A DNA stretch of 64,000 nt from Brachyhypopomus gauderio (lineage: Eukaryota; Chordata; Actinopteri; Gymnotiformes; Hypopomidae): the NCBI RefSeq assembly GCF_052324685.1, contig NC_135228.1:14558920-14622919 (forward strand), in the 5' to 3' direction. Position 1 is the stretch's first letter; every line of letters begins with the position of its first letter. The notes beneath the pieces are model-generated. The model searched no databases. It was not told where the DNA came from and was given only the letters and a program-made list of their open reading frames with translations. Below, in pieces: positions 1 through 12,172 of the stretch. The position numbers and the translations under genes are program-made.

Positions 1-343
1 TTAAACAGTTGCGTACAGTCTCCTTGAAATGTGACCTTATGATAAAAAGGCAAAGGCAAATTCTAGCTGGACGCTTTGCCTCAAAGATTAGAATTTTGTA
101 GCACTTTGACATCAAAACTTATTTGAGAAGCATGTATCAATTTTTTTATATAGTAAAAGCAATAAAGAAGTCTACGCTAACTGCCAAGAAAAAAAAAAAC
201 CCAACATGCCAGAACGCATTCCTCGAGTTTTCCTTGAAGCTCTGCGTTTGGAAACTGACTGTGGCGCGAACATGGTGATCTGTGTGCGAGGGGAATTAGG
301 TGCGTGAAGACGTCCGAGAGAAGGAGAAGGAGAGGAGCCTCAC

Positions 344-1731
344 CAGACAGCTCCTGGCGGCCCTCCTCCTGCATCTCCTGCAGGCTGGCCAGAGGGTGTG
401 CGGAGGGCATGGTGACCCCTGGAATGTGGGGGAGGCAGCACGGCGGGGTGCGTGCGATCGGGGAGTTGCGGCACTCCAGAAGAAACTTCCTGTCGTAGAT
501 GATTCTGGTTCCTGGAAGAAAGGTGTCGTCGTGGTCAAAAAGGCCAGTACACAGCAGGCTCTCAAAGACCGTGCCTGGGACCGCTGGCCAGAGCTCGCAG
601 GGTCCTTGGCCTTGATATACTCCCTCGTCCTATTCCAGTGCTTGGGCAGTGTTCAGTTGAAGGATGCAGAAAAACATGTTATGCAATATATGTGACATGA
701 TTGGTGAGTTAATGTAAATGGGTGGGGAGAGAAGGGGGGGGGGGTAATAGTGGGGTGTTACACAGGAGAGCACTCAAGTACCATAAGGGGGGGGGGGGGG
801 GGGTAATATTGGGGTGTTACACAGGACAGCATTCAAGTACCATAAGGGGGGGGGGGGGGTAATATTGGGGTGTTACACAGGACAGCACTCAAGTACCATA
901 AGTACAGGAAAGCACTCAAGTACCATAAGTACAGGAAAGTACAAGTTGTTCCTGTTTACATGCTCCATGTTTGCCTCTTAAAACACAACATGAAAGCTTA
1001 CTTGTAGCACACAGAACCAGAGGGAGGACTACTGATCTAAAATCAGTCTCCAAAATCATAATGACTAATGTTTATGGAGTAAAAAAAAAAAACCTGTCAC
1101 ACATCAGCTAGCTTTATACAAGAGTCTCCTCTTTCTTTCAACTAAGACAAACGCATGTGAACCCACGAATCTGCCTACACAATACTAGCTCAACTCAGTC
1201 TTATATTGAGCTTTGTGGTGTTTGAATGCTACTGCAGGCCTGTGCTCCTCTTAGCTGACCCTACACAGATCCAGAAAGAATGACAAGGATTGAAAACTGG
1301 AAACAAAAACATTGTGCCTTGTTAGTTAAAGCTGCACCTCTGTTTACATATAGGAAGGACGTTTCTGGGCATAGTTAATTGGAATGGTCTCAGAATATGT
1401 GAGAAATGTTTACAGGAGCAGCATCTCATTTCCCTTTTTGTGTTTAGACCCTGGATTGACATTTGCACTCCAAGTAACAGTGGTAGTTTTGTATGGCAAT
1501 GGTTTATTTATTCAAAATACACTGGCATCATGACTGCATGATACTACACTGTGTTGATTCTGAAAATGAAGACTGAGAAGAGTGAAAGGCAGACTCACCT
1601 CCAGGTGTGGTTGAGAAGACGGTGCCTCCTGGAGTCTGGCTGTAGGGTTCGGGCAGGGGAGACCAGTGTTTTGCGTCTAAGGCACGGCTAGGAATGGGGC
1701 AGCATGACGACGCTTCGCAGGTAGTCGACAT
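344..1731 (-). CDS. eif4ebp3: eif4ebp3, eIF4E-binding protein 3 (partial, exons 1-2)
   Basis: 4E-BPs repress cap-dependent translation by binding eIF4E; mTORC1 phosphorylation releases them. Exon 1 is 1599-1731 (44 codons plus one base) and exon 2 is 344-511. The phase-1 junction (last base 1599, first base 511) rebuilds the family's [17 protein letters not shown] segment. The eIF4E-binding motif YDRKFLL (Y, four residues, L, hydrophobic) is intact. Phosphosite contexts are visible in [15 protein letters not shown] and the CCLPHIPG segment. The N-terminus [14 protein letters not shown] starts with ATG at 1729-1731; in-frame GTG codons upstream are not starts. There is no N-terminal RAIP motif, as expected for 4E-BP3 rather than 4E-BP1/2. 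Exon 2 ends at an AG-rich GTGAGG donor. The short last exon with the acidic FEMDI-type end is not seen in 1-343, so it lies outside the window. It is downstream of and on the same strand as ankhd1, as in mammals. It could be the teleost paralogue eif4ebp3l. Confidence 0.93.
512..1598 (-). other. eif4ebp3 intron 1
   Basis: The donor reads G|GTGAGT on the minus strand and the acceptor is TTCTTCCAG. It holds the G-run minisatellite at 734-939 and no other coding signal that I could support. Confidence 0.85.
734..939. repeat. G-tract minisatellite, about 3 copies of a 53-59 bp unit
   Basis: The unit is a G run, then TAATANTGGGGTGTTACACA, then GGANAGCANTCAAGTACCATAAG. G runs are 11 bases (734-744), 17 (787-803) and 14 (846-859). 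Shorter partial units (AGTACAGGAAAGCACTCAAG) continue to about 939. Unit-length variation comes almost entirely from the G run. Confidence 0.9.
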
Positions 1732-3845
1732 CACTAACACTGTTGAAGAAGCTGAGGTGGTTACTTAAAGTTACAAAAAAAGATTCAAGCTTTTTATTCT
1801 TGAGCGATGTATCTACAAACGTCTTTATACTGCAAGTTTCAAAGTTTAAAGTAGTCCACGGTGTGCGAAACCAGAAAACAGCTCAGCACGCGCACGTGTT
1901 ATTGAAACATGTTTTGAGGGGAGGAGCCTAATTTACATATTCCGAGATGATGTCATATCTTTACGTGTGTGGAGTGCCGCGTCACCTACATGACGGCAGT
2001 TCTGCCCATTTACCTGTATACTTTCGCCTTTGCGAAAACTGGTGAATTAAGTGAATCAATTGCTTTCGTTTCGGTACAACGATGAAGTATAACCAAACTT
2101 GTATTTTAAATTACACAACAATAATTTTGCTTAGAAAAAAGTTCATTATGCATTTTTCACTCTGAATCCAAATTTGTTTTGTAATGTATAAGACATATTT
2201 TCCCTCGGTATGGTATAGTATGGTGGCTGTACCAAAAAAGTGGATACCCCATAGGCAGACTGTAGACACTCAGGATGGATGTGCCTGTGGTCAAATATAG
2301 GCAAAAAACATTGTGCATCTTACAAAAACGTTTGCTCATACTTTAAGCATAACAACCATAAATAATTAATAAAAATGTGTATATATAATTAATGGAAATG
2401 AAATCGCCGTCACTTAAGACCATACTTGGCAGAAATATTCTTAAAATGGATTCGAAACAAGCGCAAAAATGTACAGTACGGTGCACTTATTTAGGTTTGT
2501 AAAGCAAAAAAAAAAAAGTTAAATGTGGTGTCCGGTGGAAGTCGTGTACGTAAAAGTCAGCAAAAAGAGCAAAGACACCTGAACAGTCCAGTTCTTCGGT
2601 TCTTTCTGGGTCATTTTAATTATATGAAGATTTCAATAAAATCTACTAGTTACACAAAGGTTCCGCTCACTGAGCGTGGTAGCAGGGGACTATAAAAGCA
2701 AGAACTCCCGGTACCTGTTCATCATTTTAAAAGTTGATTTCACAGTTCAGCAGATCACGATTTTCATAAGCCGTGCCTTCACAATTACTTGTGCTTGGGT
2801 AGTTTTCCACGCAGCCGTAGTCAAAACCGCTACATTTATAATAAAATGTCAATTTCCACAAAGGATCTTTCCATGTTACTAATTTATATCGGCCTATTAA
2901 GCTCATTATTTGCAGACTAATCTAGCGACCCAGGTTACCAAGGACAAATTCCATACAGCAGTTTGAATGGACTATTGTAATTGTATTGACTATTGTAGAG
3001 TCGTTTTCCTTTTCTGAAACTTGGGTGTAAAATATTATTTTAAGTGGTAAATTCAAATATACGTCAAGTGTTCTTTTGCTTTCCATCACGAGCACTTGGA
3101 CTCAAAATCAAATAAACATCCACATCAATCACTTTTACATTCCGGCAAATAATTTAGTTTTTTAATTCCACCACTCGAGCTTTTTATTTAATCTTATCCG
3201 ATATTTATCTGACATTCATGGTCTCATATTGACGAGCAAACAACTCTTACACTTTACACGAAACATTTACTTTTACTGAAAGATTTGTGACCTAAAGAAG
3301 AGCTTACACGGTCAACAAATCTCAGTGTAGTTGCTTTAACTTCTATTAACCATTTGATGCATTTTATATTCACATCTTAGAATAATTTATTTTTACTGAA
3401 GAAAGCCATGCATAAAATGCAAAAATATATCCTCACTTTTTAGTTAGTCATCTTGTCCACGAGTCAGTTGAACAATCTCAGAGGTATGTTCTGTTATTAT
3501 TTTTTTTTTTTGCTGCATATAAATGTTAAGGGAATATTTTTTTCTATGAAAGGAAAAATCAGTAGTCATTACATAAATAACCTATTACAACACCTGCACT
3601 GGTGTTTATATTTTTCGTGATACTTTCTTGAATTACCCTTTCCCCTAAAATACATCTAGGTTGCCATGATCTGGACTTTAAACGTGTGACAATAGCACCC
3701 CCTGTCGGCGTATGAAGTTTGTTATGAACCCTAACTTGCATAGATGGAACCCGTGGAACATTGATAAGTGGTACATTTTGACAATCATTCATCTAGTTGA
3801 TATCCACAATATAGGTACGACACCACCCAGATACATTTCCAACTT
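1732..3845. other. Intergenic: eif4ebp3 5' flank / ankhd1 3' flank
   Basis: This is AT-rich DNA with no supportable exon on either strand. The eif4ebp3-proximal end (1880-2030) is GC-richer and carries CACGTG at 1893-1898 and a TGATGTCAT (CRE/AP-1-like) sequence near 1948. Short ORFs here have no family resemblance. Confidence 0.7.
1893..1898. promoter_or_regulatory. E-box CACGTG upstream of eif4ebp3
   Basis: A palindromic CACGTG lies 162 bp upstream of the eif4ebp3 ATG. Mammalian EIF4EBP3 is reported to be induced by the MiT/TFE factor TFE3, which binds CACGTG-type sites, so this site is a plausible equivalent. The flanking bases (GCG...TTA) do not complete the full CLEAR consensus. Confidence 0.4.
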
Positions 3846-3851
3846 TTTATT
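3846..3851 (-). terminator. ankhd1: ankhd1 poly(A) signal AATAAA
   Basis: This is the first canonical AATAAA on the minus strand after the ankhd1 stop codon. It would give a 3' UTR of about 0.5 kb. More distal sites cannot be excluded. Confidence 0.55.
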
Positions 3852-4360
3852 GAATATTAAGGTAAATATTTCACATTAATACAGGCTACATAAAGTAGAG
3901 CCACTATACGACATGAAATTTACTCTCATTTTAACCCTTTTTTCAGTATGTAAACAATTATACATGTATTTACCACTCTAAAAGGTCTGATTTCTCTTTT
4001 TGTGTAATCATCTAGTTCTTGGCCGAGTATAAATAGCGCACTGTCCTATCGAGCCCTGCAGACCAAGAACACTTTATGTGGGCCTTAAATGTCAAAATGG
4101 CTATACTACTCAGAATGTATCCTGTTGAACAGGCAATCCATTTGTTCATAGACAGTGGTAAACACGTTAAAGCCCACACTGGATTCTTTCTTTTTAGTTA
4201 GGCACATCAAAGGTGTCCATGTCTCAATTCCATAGCTTTTTAAATTTTTTATTTAAGGGGACACTCCTAGGTTAACATTTTGGTAATTACGTAATTATCT
4301 TGTTCTTTAACGTGTACGTCTTGTTACTGCTCCTATGCCTCTCAATCTCTAGGTCTGTGT
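3852..4360 (-). other. ankhd1: ankhd1 3' UTR (inferred)
   Basis: This is sequence between the TAA stop (4361-4363) and the first AATAAA. It has no open frame and no sign of another exon. Confidence 0.5.
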
Positions 4361-7300
4361 TTAGTTGACATGATTCAGATGCACATTTCCAACGTGCGGG
4401 GCCCAAGTCCCAGGCCAGACCTGAAATGACAAGTTATCAACATTCAGAACATGTAAAGCCTACAGAATGAACAAAACCTGCATTTCCACTAGGAACCTTG
4501 GAAAAAGAAGCAGACGAAGCATCTGTTCTCATTATACTAAACTGACCTTGACCACTCAACTCAATGGAGAAGAAATAAATAAGAATAATAATTCAACAAG
4601 AGTTCTTGCTTTACTTAAACCCAAGAGAGAAGACATGGTTCAGAACAGTTTACCTGCTGCGGGTCTGTATTCTCAGCAGAGTTGGGTACGACTTTCAGGA
4701 TGGGGTTCCAGGCAGGGTCAGTGGTGTGGAGCCCATTGTACATGGGGCCTCCAGGAGCTTCAGCCATCTGTGGGTGGGGTGGGATCATTGTTCCACCATA
4801 CATCGACATCGGCAACCCCTAAACCCAACAAACACCACAAACACTCCTGACGACTGATAAACACCATAAACAAAAGTTGAGATCTGTAAACATATTTAAA
4901 AAACAGTGTAGTCGACACACACACACCTTAGGGAAATCCATGAAGTTAGTGGGCATAGGCTGGTGGAAGGTGTTTGAGGGAGCCACGATGCCCGTGTCAT
5001 CTCGCTCCATAGCCTGGTGCTGGGAGAAGGCCGACTGCTCTGGGAGCTGCTGGTGCATGACGGGCCCTCCCATCAGTGGCTGAGACCAGCCCGACATCGC
5101 CTCTGTAGTGGGGGGGAGACACGACACAGGTGCACGCTCTTTAACCCAAAACATCAGCCACTACATCAAGGCCATTCCTAAATACGGCAGCTAAACAAGG
5201 CTGCAGATGGACACGGCCCGACTCCACCTCCCCACCCTCAGTTCACCCACCGGAGGCACTGCCCACTCCAAAAGACCAGATGCCGCCCTGTCCGACCGGC
5301 GGTGTGTAGCTGGTGGGCAGCATGGTGTGGTTAACGGAGCCTGTCTGCCGGATGCGAGCCAGGCGCTCGGTTCCAATGGGCTGGGGCACTTTACGGTCCT
5401 GGTGGCTGGAGCTGCTGGGCTTGGCCTGGATCAGCGTGGGGGTCACAGTGGACGTGCAGAGGGGGGAGGACGCGCCGGACGACACGGAGGGCACCGGAGA
5501 CTCACCTACAGAGGGTTCGAAACAGAGTAAAACCGGACGAACTTGTTTACGAGAAAAAAATTAATAAACCAGAAAAGAAAAGAAACAAAAGCTCCAGTTG
5601 CGTATGATGTGTGGATCGAGGAGACGCAGGACGATGGTTATTTACTTATTTTCGCACAAGATGTGGAGGAGCTCCAGGGGTGAGGGGAGAAGTGCTGGCG
5701 GCTGAAGGAGGGTGTGCCCACGGGGGCCGGGCCGGGCAGGAACACGGGGCTGGCGGACATGCTCGTGGCAAAGCTGGTAAGCGCGGTAGAAGAGGAGATG
5801 GAATTGCCTGTGGGGTCTATTGGGTGCATTCCTACAGGGACAGACACACCCAGTCACATGCACTGCTGCTTTGTATTGACAGAAAAGATTAGTTTTACAT
5901 CGTAAAAAACAGCGTTAGCAGGACTATCTGCGGAACCGTACGATACAAGTGCAAAAAAGAAGAAAAAAAGGGGGGCGAGTTTTAGAACTACATTTAAAAC
6001 CAAGTTAGTTCATAAGATTTGACATTAGCGCCTGTGAGGAGGTCTGGGGCACTCACCAATGGGGCTGGAGACTATTCTCTGGGAGGTGCAGCGATACCCT
6101 GGAGCTTTGGAGCCATCTGGAGGCGCCATGGTGTTCTCCATTTGCCCCATCCCTCCCATGTAGGCAGGAGGGGCGCTGTAGGGCTGTTCTGGCGGAGTGC
6201 GCGTGGGAAGGTGGCAGGCCCCCCACACCTGGTTGTTGCTCACCTGGTTGCTATCGAAGATGCTGCTGAAGTGATTAAAAAGGGCTGCGGGGCCAAAGTT
6301 GGGCGGCAGCTGGGCCTTCCCGCCGTGGAGGTGCATCTGGGAGCCGTTCATCATGCCCATGGTGGAGGGCATCTGCATGGAGGGGGGCGGCATATTGGCG
6401 GCGGCCAGGCCGGGCTGGGCGGCCTGCTGCTGCTTGTGGGGCTCCTGCGTTACGCCCTGAGGCACGAACACGGGCTGCTGCTCCTGCATGGTGGCCCCGG
6501 GCGCCATGGGGTAGTAAGGAGTCGGGTGCTGCATGCGGGGTGAGACGCCGGGCGCGGCGGGCGTGGCGTAGTGAGGTAACGTGCTGCTGGTGTTGGTGAG
6601 CGCGCCGCTGCTGCAGGTGGGCGGAGCTGGGCGAGAGGCGGAGAGGGCGGGTGGGGCGGTGGTGGTGGAGCTGGGCTCTGCACTCGAGGTGAAGGGCATG
6701 GGCAGCTGCTGCCTGCCTTCGCTTTGCACGGGCAGCCCCGCCTGCGCGGAGGGAGACGCGGGGAAGTGCAGGGGGCCCGAGGAACTCGGCCCCTCGCACG
6801 GGGCGCCGGGAACGGGAACGGCGAGCTCGGCCGCCGGCTTCTCCTTGGCGGGCGTGCTGGCAGTGGCGGGGCTGGCGACGGGCTCCGGCTTCGGGGCCGG
6901 GGGATGCTGTGAGGGTGGAGCGATGGGGGCGGGCGGAGGAGGAGGGGTCGTGGGAGTGGTGGGAGCGCAGGTGATGGGGACGCAAGGGGCCGGAGCGGCG
7001 GGGCAGCCGCCGGCGGTGGTGGCTATGGCGGCCCCGGCCCCAGATTTGGGCTCGGTGGAGAAGAGCTGCTTCTTGACGGAGGAGGGTGTGGGGGCGTTGG
7101 AGGGGGCCGTGCTGGGGGAGGAGGCGGAGGAGCCGGGGGTGACGGTGGCAGCCGAGGCGGGGGGCAGGTGCTCTGCGCTGGTGGGGGCGGAGCTGGAAGG
7201 GCGGGGGACGGCGCCGCCGCTGTGCTTGGGGGAGCTGTTGGCGCTACCGGGGCTGACCGGACGCACGGGGAAGGGGCCCCACGTGTTGGGCGAGGGCGTG

Positions 7301-10300
7301 AAGGTGCCGCCGAACTGCGCCATGGGCAGGCGGGGGTGGCGGATCTGGTGCATGGTCTGGGCTGCCAGCAGGGCCAGCTGGGGGTGCGTGTAGGCAAGCG
7401 GCGGAAGGGAGACGAACGGGGGCCTGACGCCGGGCGCCAGGTTCTTGCCCATTTTGCCCGCCTGCTGTGCCGCGGCGCCGGAGGCCTGGAAGGACACGCC
7501 GGACGAGGGCACCACCGACGCGAGACCCTTCGAACTGGCCGCCGTGGTGCTGGTGGCCCCTGTGGAGGTGGTGTAGGTGGAGCCAATTTTGGTATTGGTG
7601 CCGGGTTGACGGATGTGGTTGCGAGGGATCAGGTCTTCCAACTCTTTGGCAGGGTCCTGGATCAGCGCATTGATCAGCTGGACGGCGTGCCGTGTTGACT
7701 CTGTGCCACCTCTGAAAAACAGTACAGCAAGGGGTCAAGTAATCCCCACCCGTGCAATCCCAGACAAACGTCCAGGACCAAACGAGTGAAGTAAAGCTGA
7801 AGGAGATGATCTGGACCTGATGGTGATCATTCTCTCGCCGTTCTTGTCCTTCTGTTTGTCGACGTCTATGTGTGCACCGGTCACGTCTTGAATGGCTGTG
7901 ATATTACAGCCTCCTCTCCCCATGATGCGGGACACGACAGAGGCTGGGACCGAGAGCTTCTTTGACCTGAAGAAAACACTTAAAACCTTAGCATTTTTAC
8001 CTCAATCACTTGAATACAGAAAGGTGGGGTCGCCACAACTGACCTTCGCACGACCTCTTTCCACCCTTCCTCTCTCTTCTGGCCCCTTTTGGGACTGGTG
8101 AGGTTCATCTTACTGTTGGGTGAGGACACGGGCAGTGAAATGGTCTTGAACGAAGAGGGCAGGGAACTGGGGGTCAAGTCACAAATGGTCTCATGAGTTC
8201 TGTGTAGGAAAGTAATATATATTACAAATACTAAATCCAATAGTGCTCTCCTGGGTATATCAATGCACGTAAGGCAAAAAGGCCAAGTATTTATTTTAAC
8301 GATAGACGTATTTTATATGCATTAGTGATTAGACCTGTCACGATAACAAAATTTTCAGAACGATATATTGTCCCAGAAATTATAGAATTTTTTCTTGCTT
8401 CTGGGCTCCCCAAAGGAGCTTTAAGACAATGTGCCACAATAATAATATAGTAGCATAATAATAAAATTACACCAGTTTGCAGTAATGTAATGTATTGTAA
8501 AGCTCATGTATGGGATCATATTTGAGCTTGACCACATATCTGTAGTGGTAGAGTAAAATGAGGTGTCTTTAATCTCCTTCAGAAGAACACCATCTTTCAC
8601 TTCATTATATAAGGTTGGAAGGGCAGTTTGGGAGATATAGGTTTTCTTGGGCAGTTCATACTGCTTGTCAAATCTGCAGCATGTTTATAAATGTTTTCTT
8701 TTCGACCGTATTTAACGGCAGCATCTCTTTGGCTATAGCGAGTTAAGCATGGTTTAAGCCAGCGAGCGGCGCAAGGGTCCGCGGGGCGAAAATGACGTAA
8801 TCGCTGTGGCTCCGCCTGTGCGCGAGGGCCTTCGAGGTCGTGCACCTCTCGAATTTTGTAACTTTGCGTGCGCCGCACCTCAGCGCAATGAACAATGTCA
8901 GGTTTGCAGGGTTCATGCACCTTTATAAGGTGGAATTCAAGCACTTGTTTTTCACTTTACAGGTCCATTTCAATACTTCCCAGCAGGATAAACTTAAATA
9001 AGTTAAATACTTATACATATATTCGAAATAATTCGCTTTTAATTGCATTAATTAATGGTTGTTTATTTTCAAAACGCCCAATCTTAACGTCTTCACGTTC
9101 TCTCATGTTTCCTCCTGTAATTATATTTGTTAACGTAATACAAGAGAACTGTTCAGTCAGACAGCTATTTGTTGTGAAACGAAGTAGTTAAAATTTTAAG
9201 CATTTTCAAGTACTTTAGCCTAAATTCCAGCACTTTTCAAACCTGAAACACAAAGCAACATTAAAATTCATCAGGTAAATGTTCCTTCCCCTGTTTTTGA
9301 GGGGTGTTTCTTTATACTACCACATATAGTTTCGGACAATGTTTCGTTCGCGAAGGTTCAAGTGAGGTGTGCGGAGTCGCGCGCTACGGTCACTATAATA
9401 AACAACCATTAAATAATGTGATAAAAAGCAAATTATTTCGAATCATTTCGAGTCCTATTAGCCTCGAATACGTTCGCGAGCGAACACATCTCCACCTGTG
9501 GGTGTGGAGGCACTATTGACGCATACGCTCTCCATGTACTCCACTCATTTCCTAACCGGTAGATGTCGCTCTCTGATCACAGATTCGTCTTCCCTTAAGG
9601 GGGGAGGGGGGTGCAAGAAAGCAGCACTGCATGCCTTTCTGAAATCTCACGTAGTTGCAGTTTTTTCTCATGTAAACAAATTTGCGCGGAAACCCAATGG
9701 CCAATTATCGACATCAGCAAAAATGATCGCGGTTAAAAAAATTATCGTACGATAAGTCGATAATCTAATTATCGCGACAGGCCTATTAGTGATACAAATA
9801 CTAGTGGTGATGAGATTGAAGAGTCTGCTTTACATAGTTTACTATTTGTTCTGCAGAATATGTTGTAGTCTGTTGTAGGAGCCCAGTAAGAATGCTACTG
9901 CAGTGATATACGACTCCTGCTGCGCCTTTAGCAAATCACTTTGTCCCAAACTGCACGACAAGCAGCAGGGAATTCTGCCCACACGAGTAAAATGGCTCTT
10001 ACTTCTGCTGCGGTTTGGAGATGGACACGGTGACCTTCTCCTCTCGAGAGGTGGGCAGCGACAGGCCCTGCCTCTTCTCAGTCATGGGGAGAGGCTGGCT
10101 GGACCCTGTAGGGGCTGAGGAGGAAGATGAGGACGAGGATGAGGACGGCAGGTCTGCCAGCTCCTGGCTCTTGCTACCGTTGCTGCTCTCGCTGTTGCAG
10201 TCGGTGCTGTCCAGGTTGTCCGAGTCGCTGGTGCCGCCTGGCGCCCCGCCGCCCCGCGGTTCGCCGTGGATCTTGTTTTTGTCGGCCTTCTGCTGTGCCA

Positions 10301-12104
10301 GCGCCACCTGTGGGTCCTGCAGGATTATGGGCTCGTTGGGGGACTCCTTGGTCTTATTCTTTTTGTTCTTGCGGTTGGTGCTCGGTGTGGTAGCCACGTT
10401 GGCGCGTTTCTTGCCAAAGGCGTTGGTGAAGGTAGTGGAGGTGGCGGAGATGCCGATGGTGGTGGTGGTTGTGGCGCTCGGGGGCTCGATGGGGACCTCC
10501 ACCTCTGCAGAGGTTAATGGAAGAGTAGAGTAGTGAGAGCTGGCACAGAAGAAACTGAAAAAATATCTCATGCAAGTTTAAAATGAAGCAAAATCCCAAA
10601 CCTTCAGCAGAATCCTCCTTCTGGTCCTGTGCCTCACAAAACACGTCCTTCACTTTCGCCTCCTCCTCTTCCAGTTTCTTCTTCTGCTCCTCCTTCTTCT
10701 TCTTGCGTTTCTCTTTGCGCTTCTCTCGCTTCGCTGCCAGGGCTTGTTTTTTGCTTTCTTCACGGGACTGCGGTCAGAAATGGAGCAAACGCCTGAAATA
10801 ACTTCCCCATTCAAGTAATTGCTCCAGCGAGTAAAAGATTAAAAACAGTGCTACCACCTGCCCGGTACAATCTCTGCGCTAACTGAGAAACGGTAAACAT
10901 GGGCACGTTTACAAGATTCAAAACCCCCCGCTGTACCACACACCCCATCAGAAACTCATCTTGGAAGAACTCCTTAAAGATCTGATAATCATGTGAAGTC
11001 AGTAAGATTGAAGCAGTGATGCACCTTCTCAAGATCAAGCTCTTTGAGCAGAATGCTGGCGTTCTTGTTAGCCTCAGCAGCCTGCTGGTCTTTGGCTTTG
11101 ACGATGGTCTCCATGCACTGATGACACTTCTTCAGCAACTCCTGCAATCCAAGATGGAACGATCAATCAAAAGCTACAACCCATGTCACAAACCCTCGGG
11201 TCCTTTAAGTGCAAAACAGATTTTTTTTCAAGAGCATACCTTGTCTGCAATGGTGGCAATGTATCTCATGCACTCGATATCAGAGGGGAACTGATTCACC
11301 TCCTTCACCAAGTACTGGACCACTTTCACATGCCCCTAAAACACAGAAGGGAAGAGAGTGAGGGGACACACACAGACAAGCCCTTAAACTTTTACCATAG
11401 CAGACTATATGCACAATATACACCAATACCTCACATTCATCGTCTTTGAACCCCCCCCCCCCCAAAAGCATTCCTGCTCCACCCACCTTACGGAACGCGG
11501 CCATGAGAGGGGTGATCTTGCGGTTGTCCGCTGCATCAACATCGGCTCCCGCCTGCACCAGCAGCTGCACTACATCAAAATGGCCCCCGTTTGCAGCCAA
11601 CCACAAAGGAGTGTTCCCCTTCTTATTGCGAACATCGATGTGAGCTCCCCTACAAAAAGAGCAATGTGAAATCGGCCGCGCCGGTCCCGCTCTGGCCTGC
11701 ACGTCCAGACGTGGACCGTCGGGTCTGAAGATGTTTAACGGTAACCTGCCATTGCTCTTTCAGCCGGGGCTACCGCTCACCTGTTGATGAGTAGCTCGCA
11801 GAACTTGTAATGGCCCTTGTCGGCAGCGATGGTGAGGGCTGTGTCGCGTGACGAGGGGACAGGTGGAGCGTTGACGTCCGCACCTTTATCCAGCAGCACC
11901 CGGCCAACTTCGGCGTAGCCGCCGGATGCAGCCTCCATTAGAGGGGTGAGTCCCGTCTGAGACAGGGAGTGTCGCGGTTACTCCACAAAACAAATGACTA
12001 CAACACGTTTCCCCTGTAGTAGTTTCAGATTCTGACATAAAAATGTGAAGAGACCCAGCAAACAAGAGGTCAGGGTGAAAACACGGCATTGCAAACAGGC
12101 CCGA

Positions 12105-12172
<68 letters not shown>

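Noticed and set aside
1528-1740. eif4ebp3 start at 1740 (upstream in-frame codon)
   Set aside because: The codon at 1738-1740 is GTG; the first ATG is at 1729-1731 and gives the family N-terminus.
4026-4034. TATAAATA on the plus strand near 4026
   Set aside because: It lies in the inferred ankhd1 3' UTR with no downstream plus-strand gene.
6581-7393. Long plus-strand open frame (270 codons) opposite ankhd1 exon 29
   Set aside because: It is the antisense of a GC-rich, proline/alanine-coding exon with verified splice phase. Its composition (Gly/Ala/Val repeats) is that expected from the reverse strand.
10015-10533. Plus-strand 172-codon frame opposite ankhd1 exon 26
   Set aside because: Antisense of a Ser/Thr-rich coding exon; no family match.
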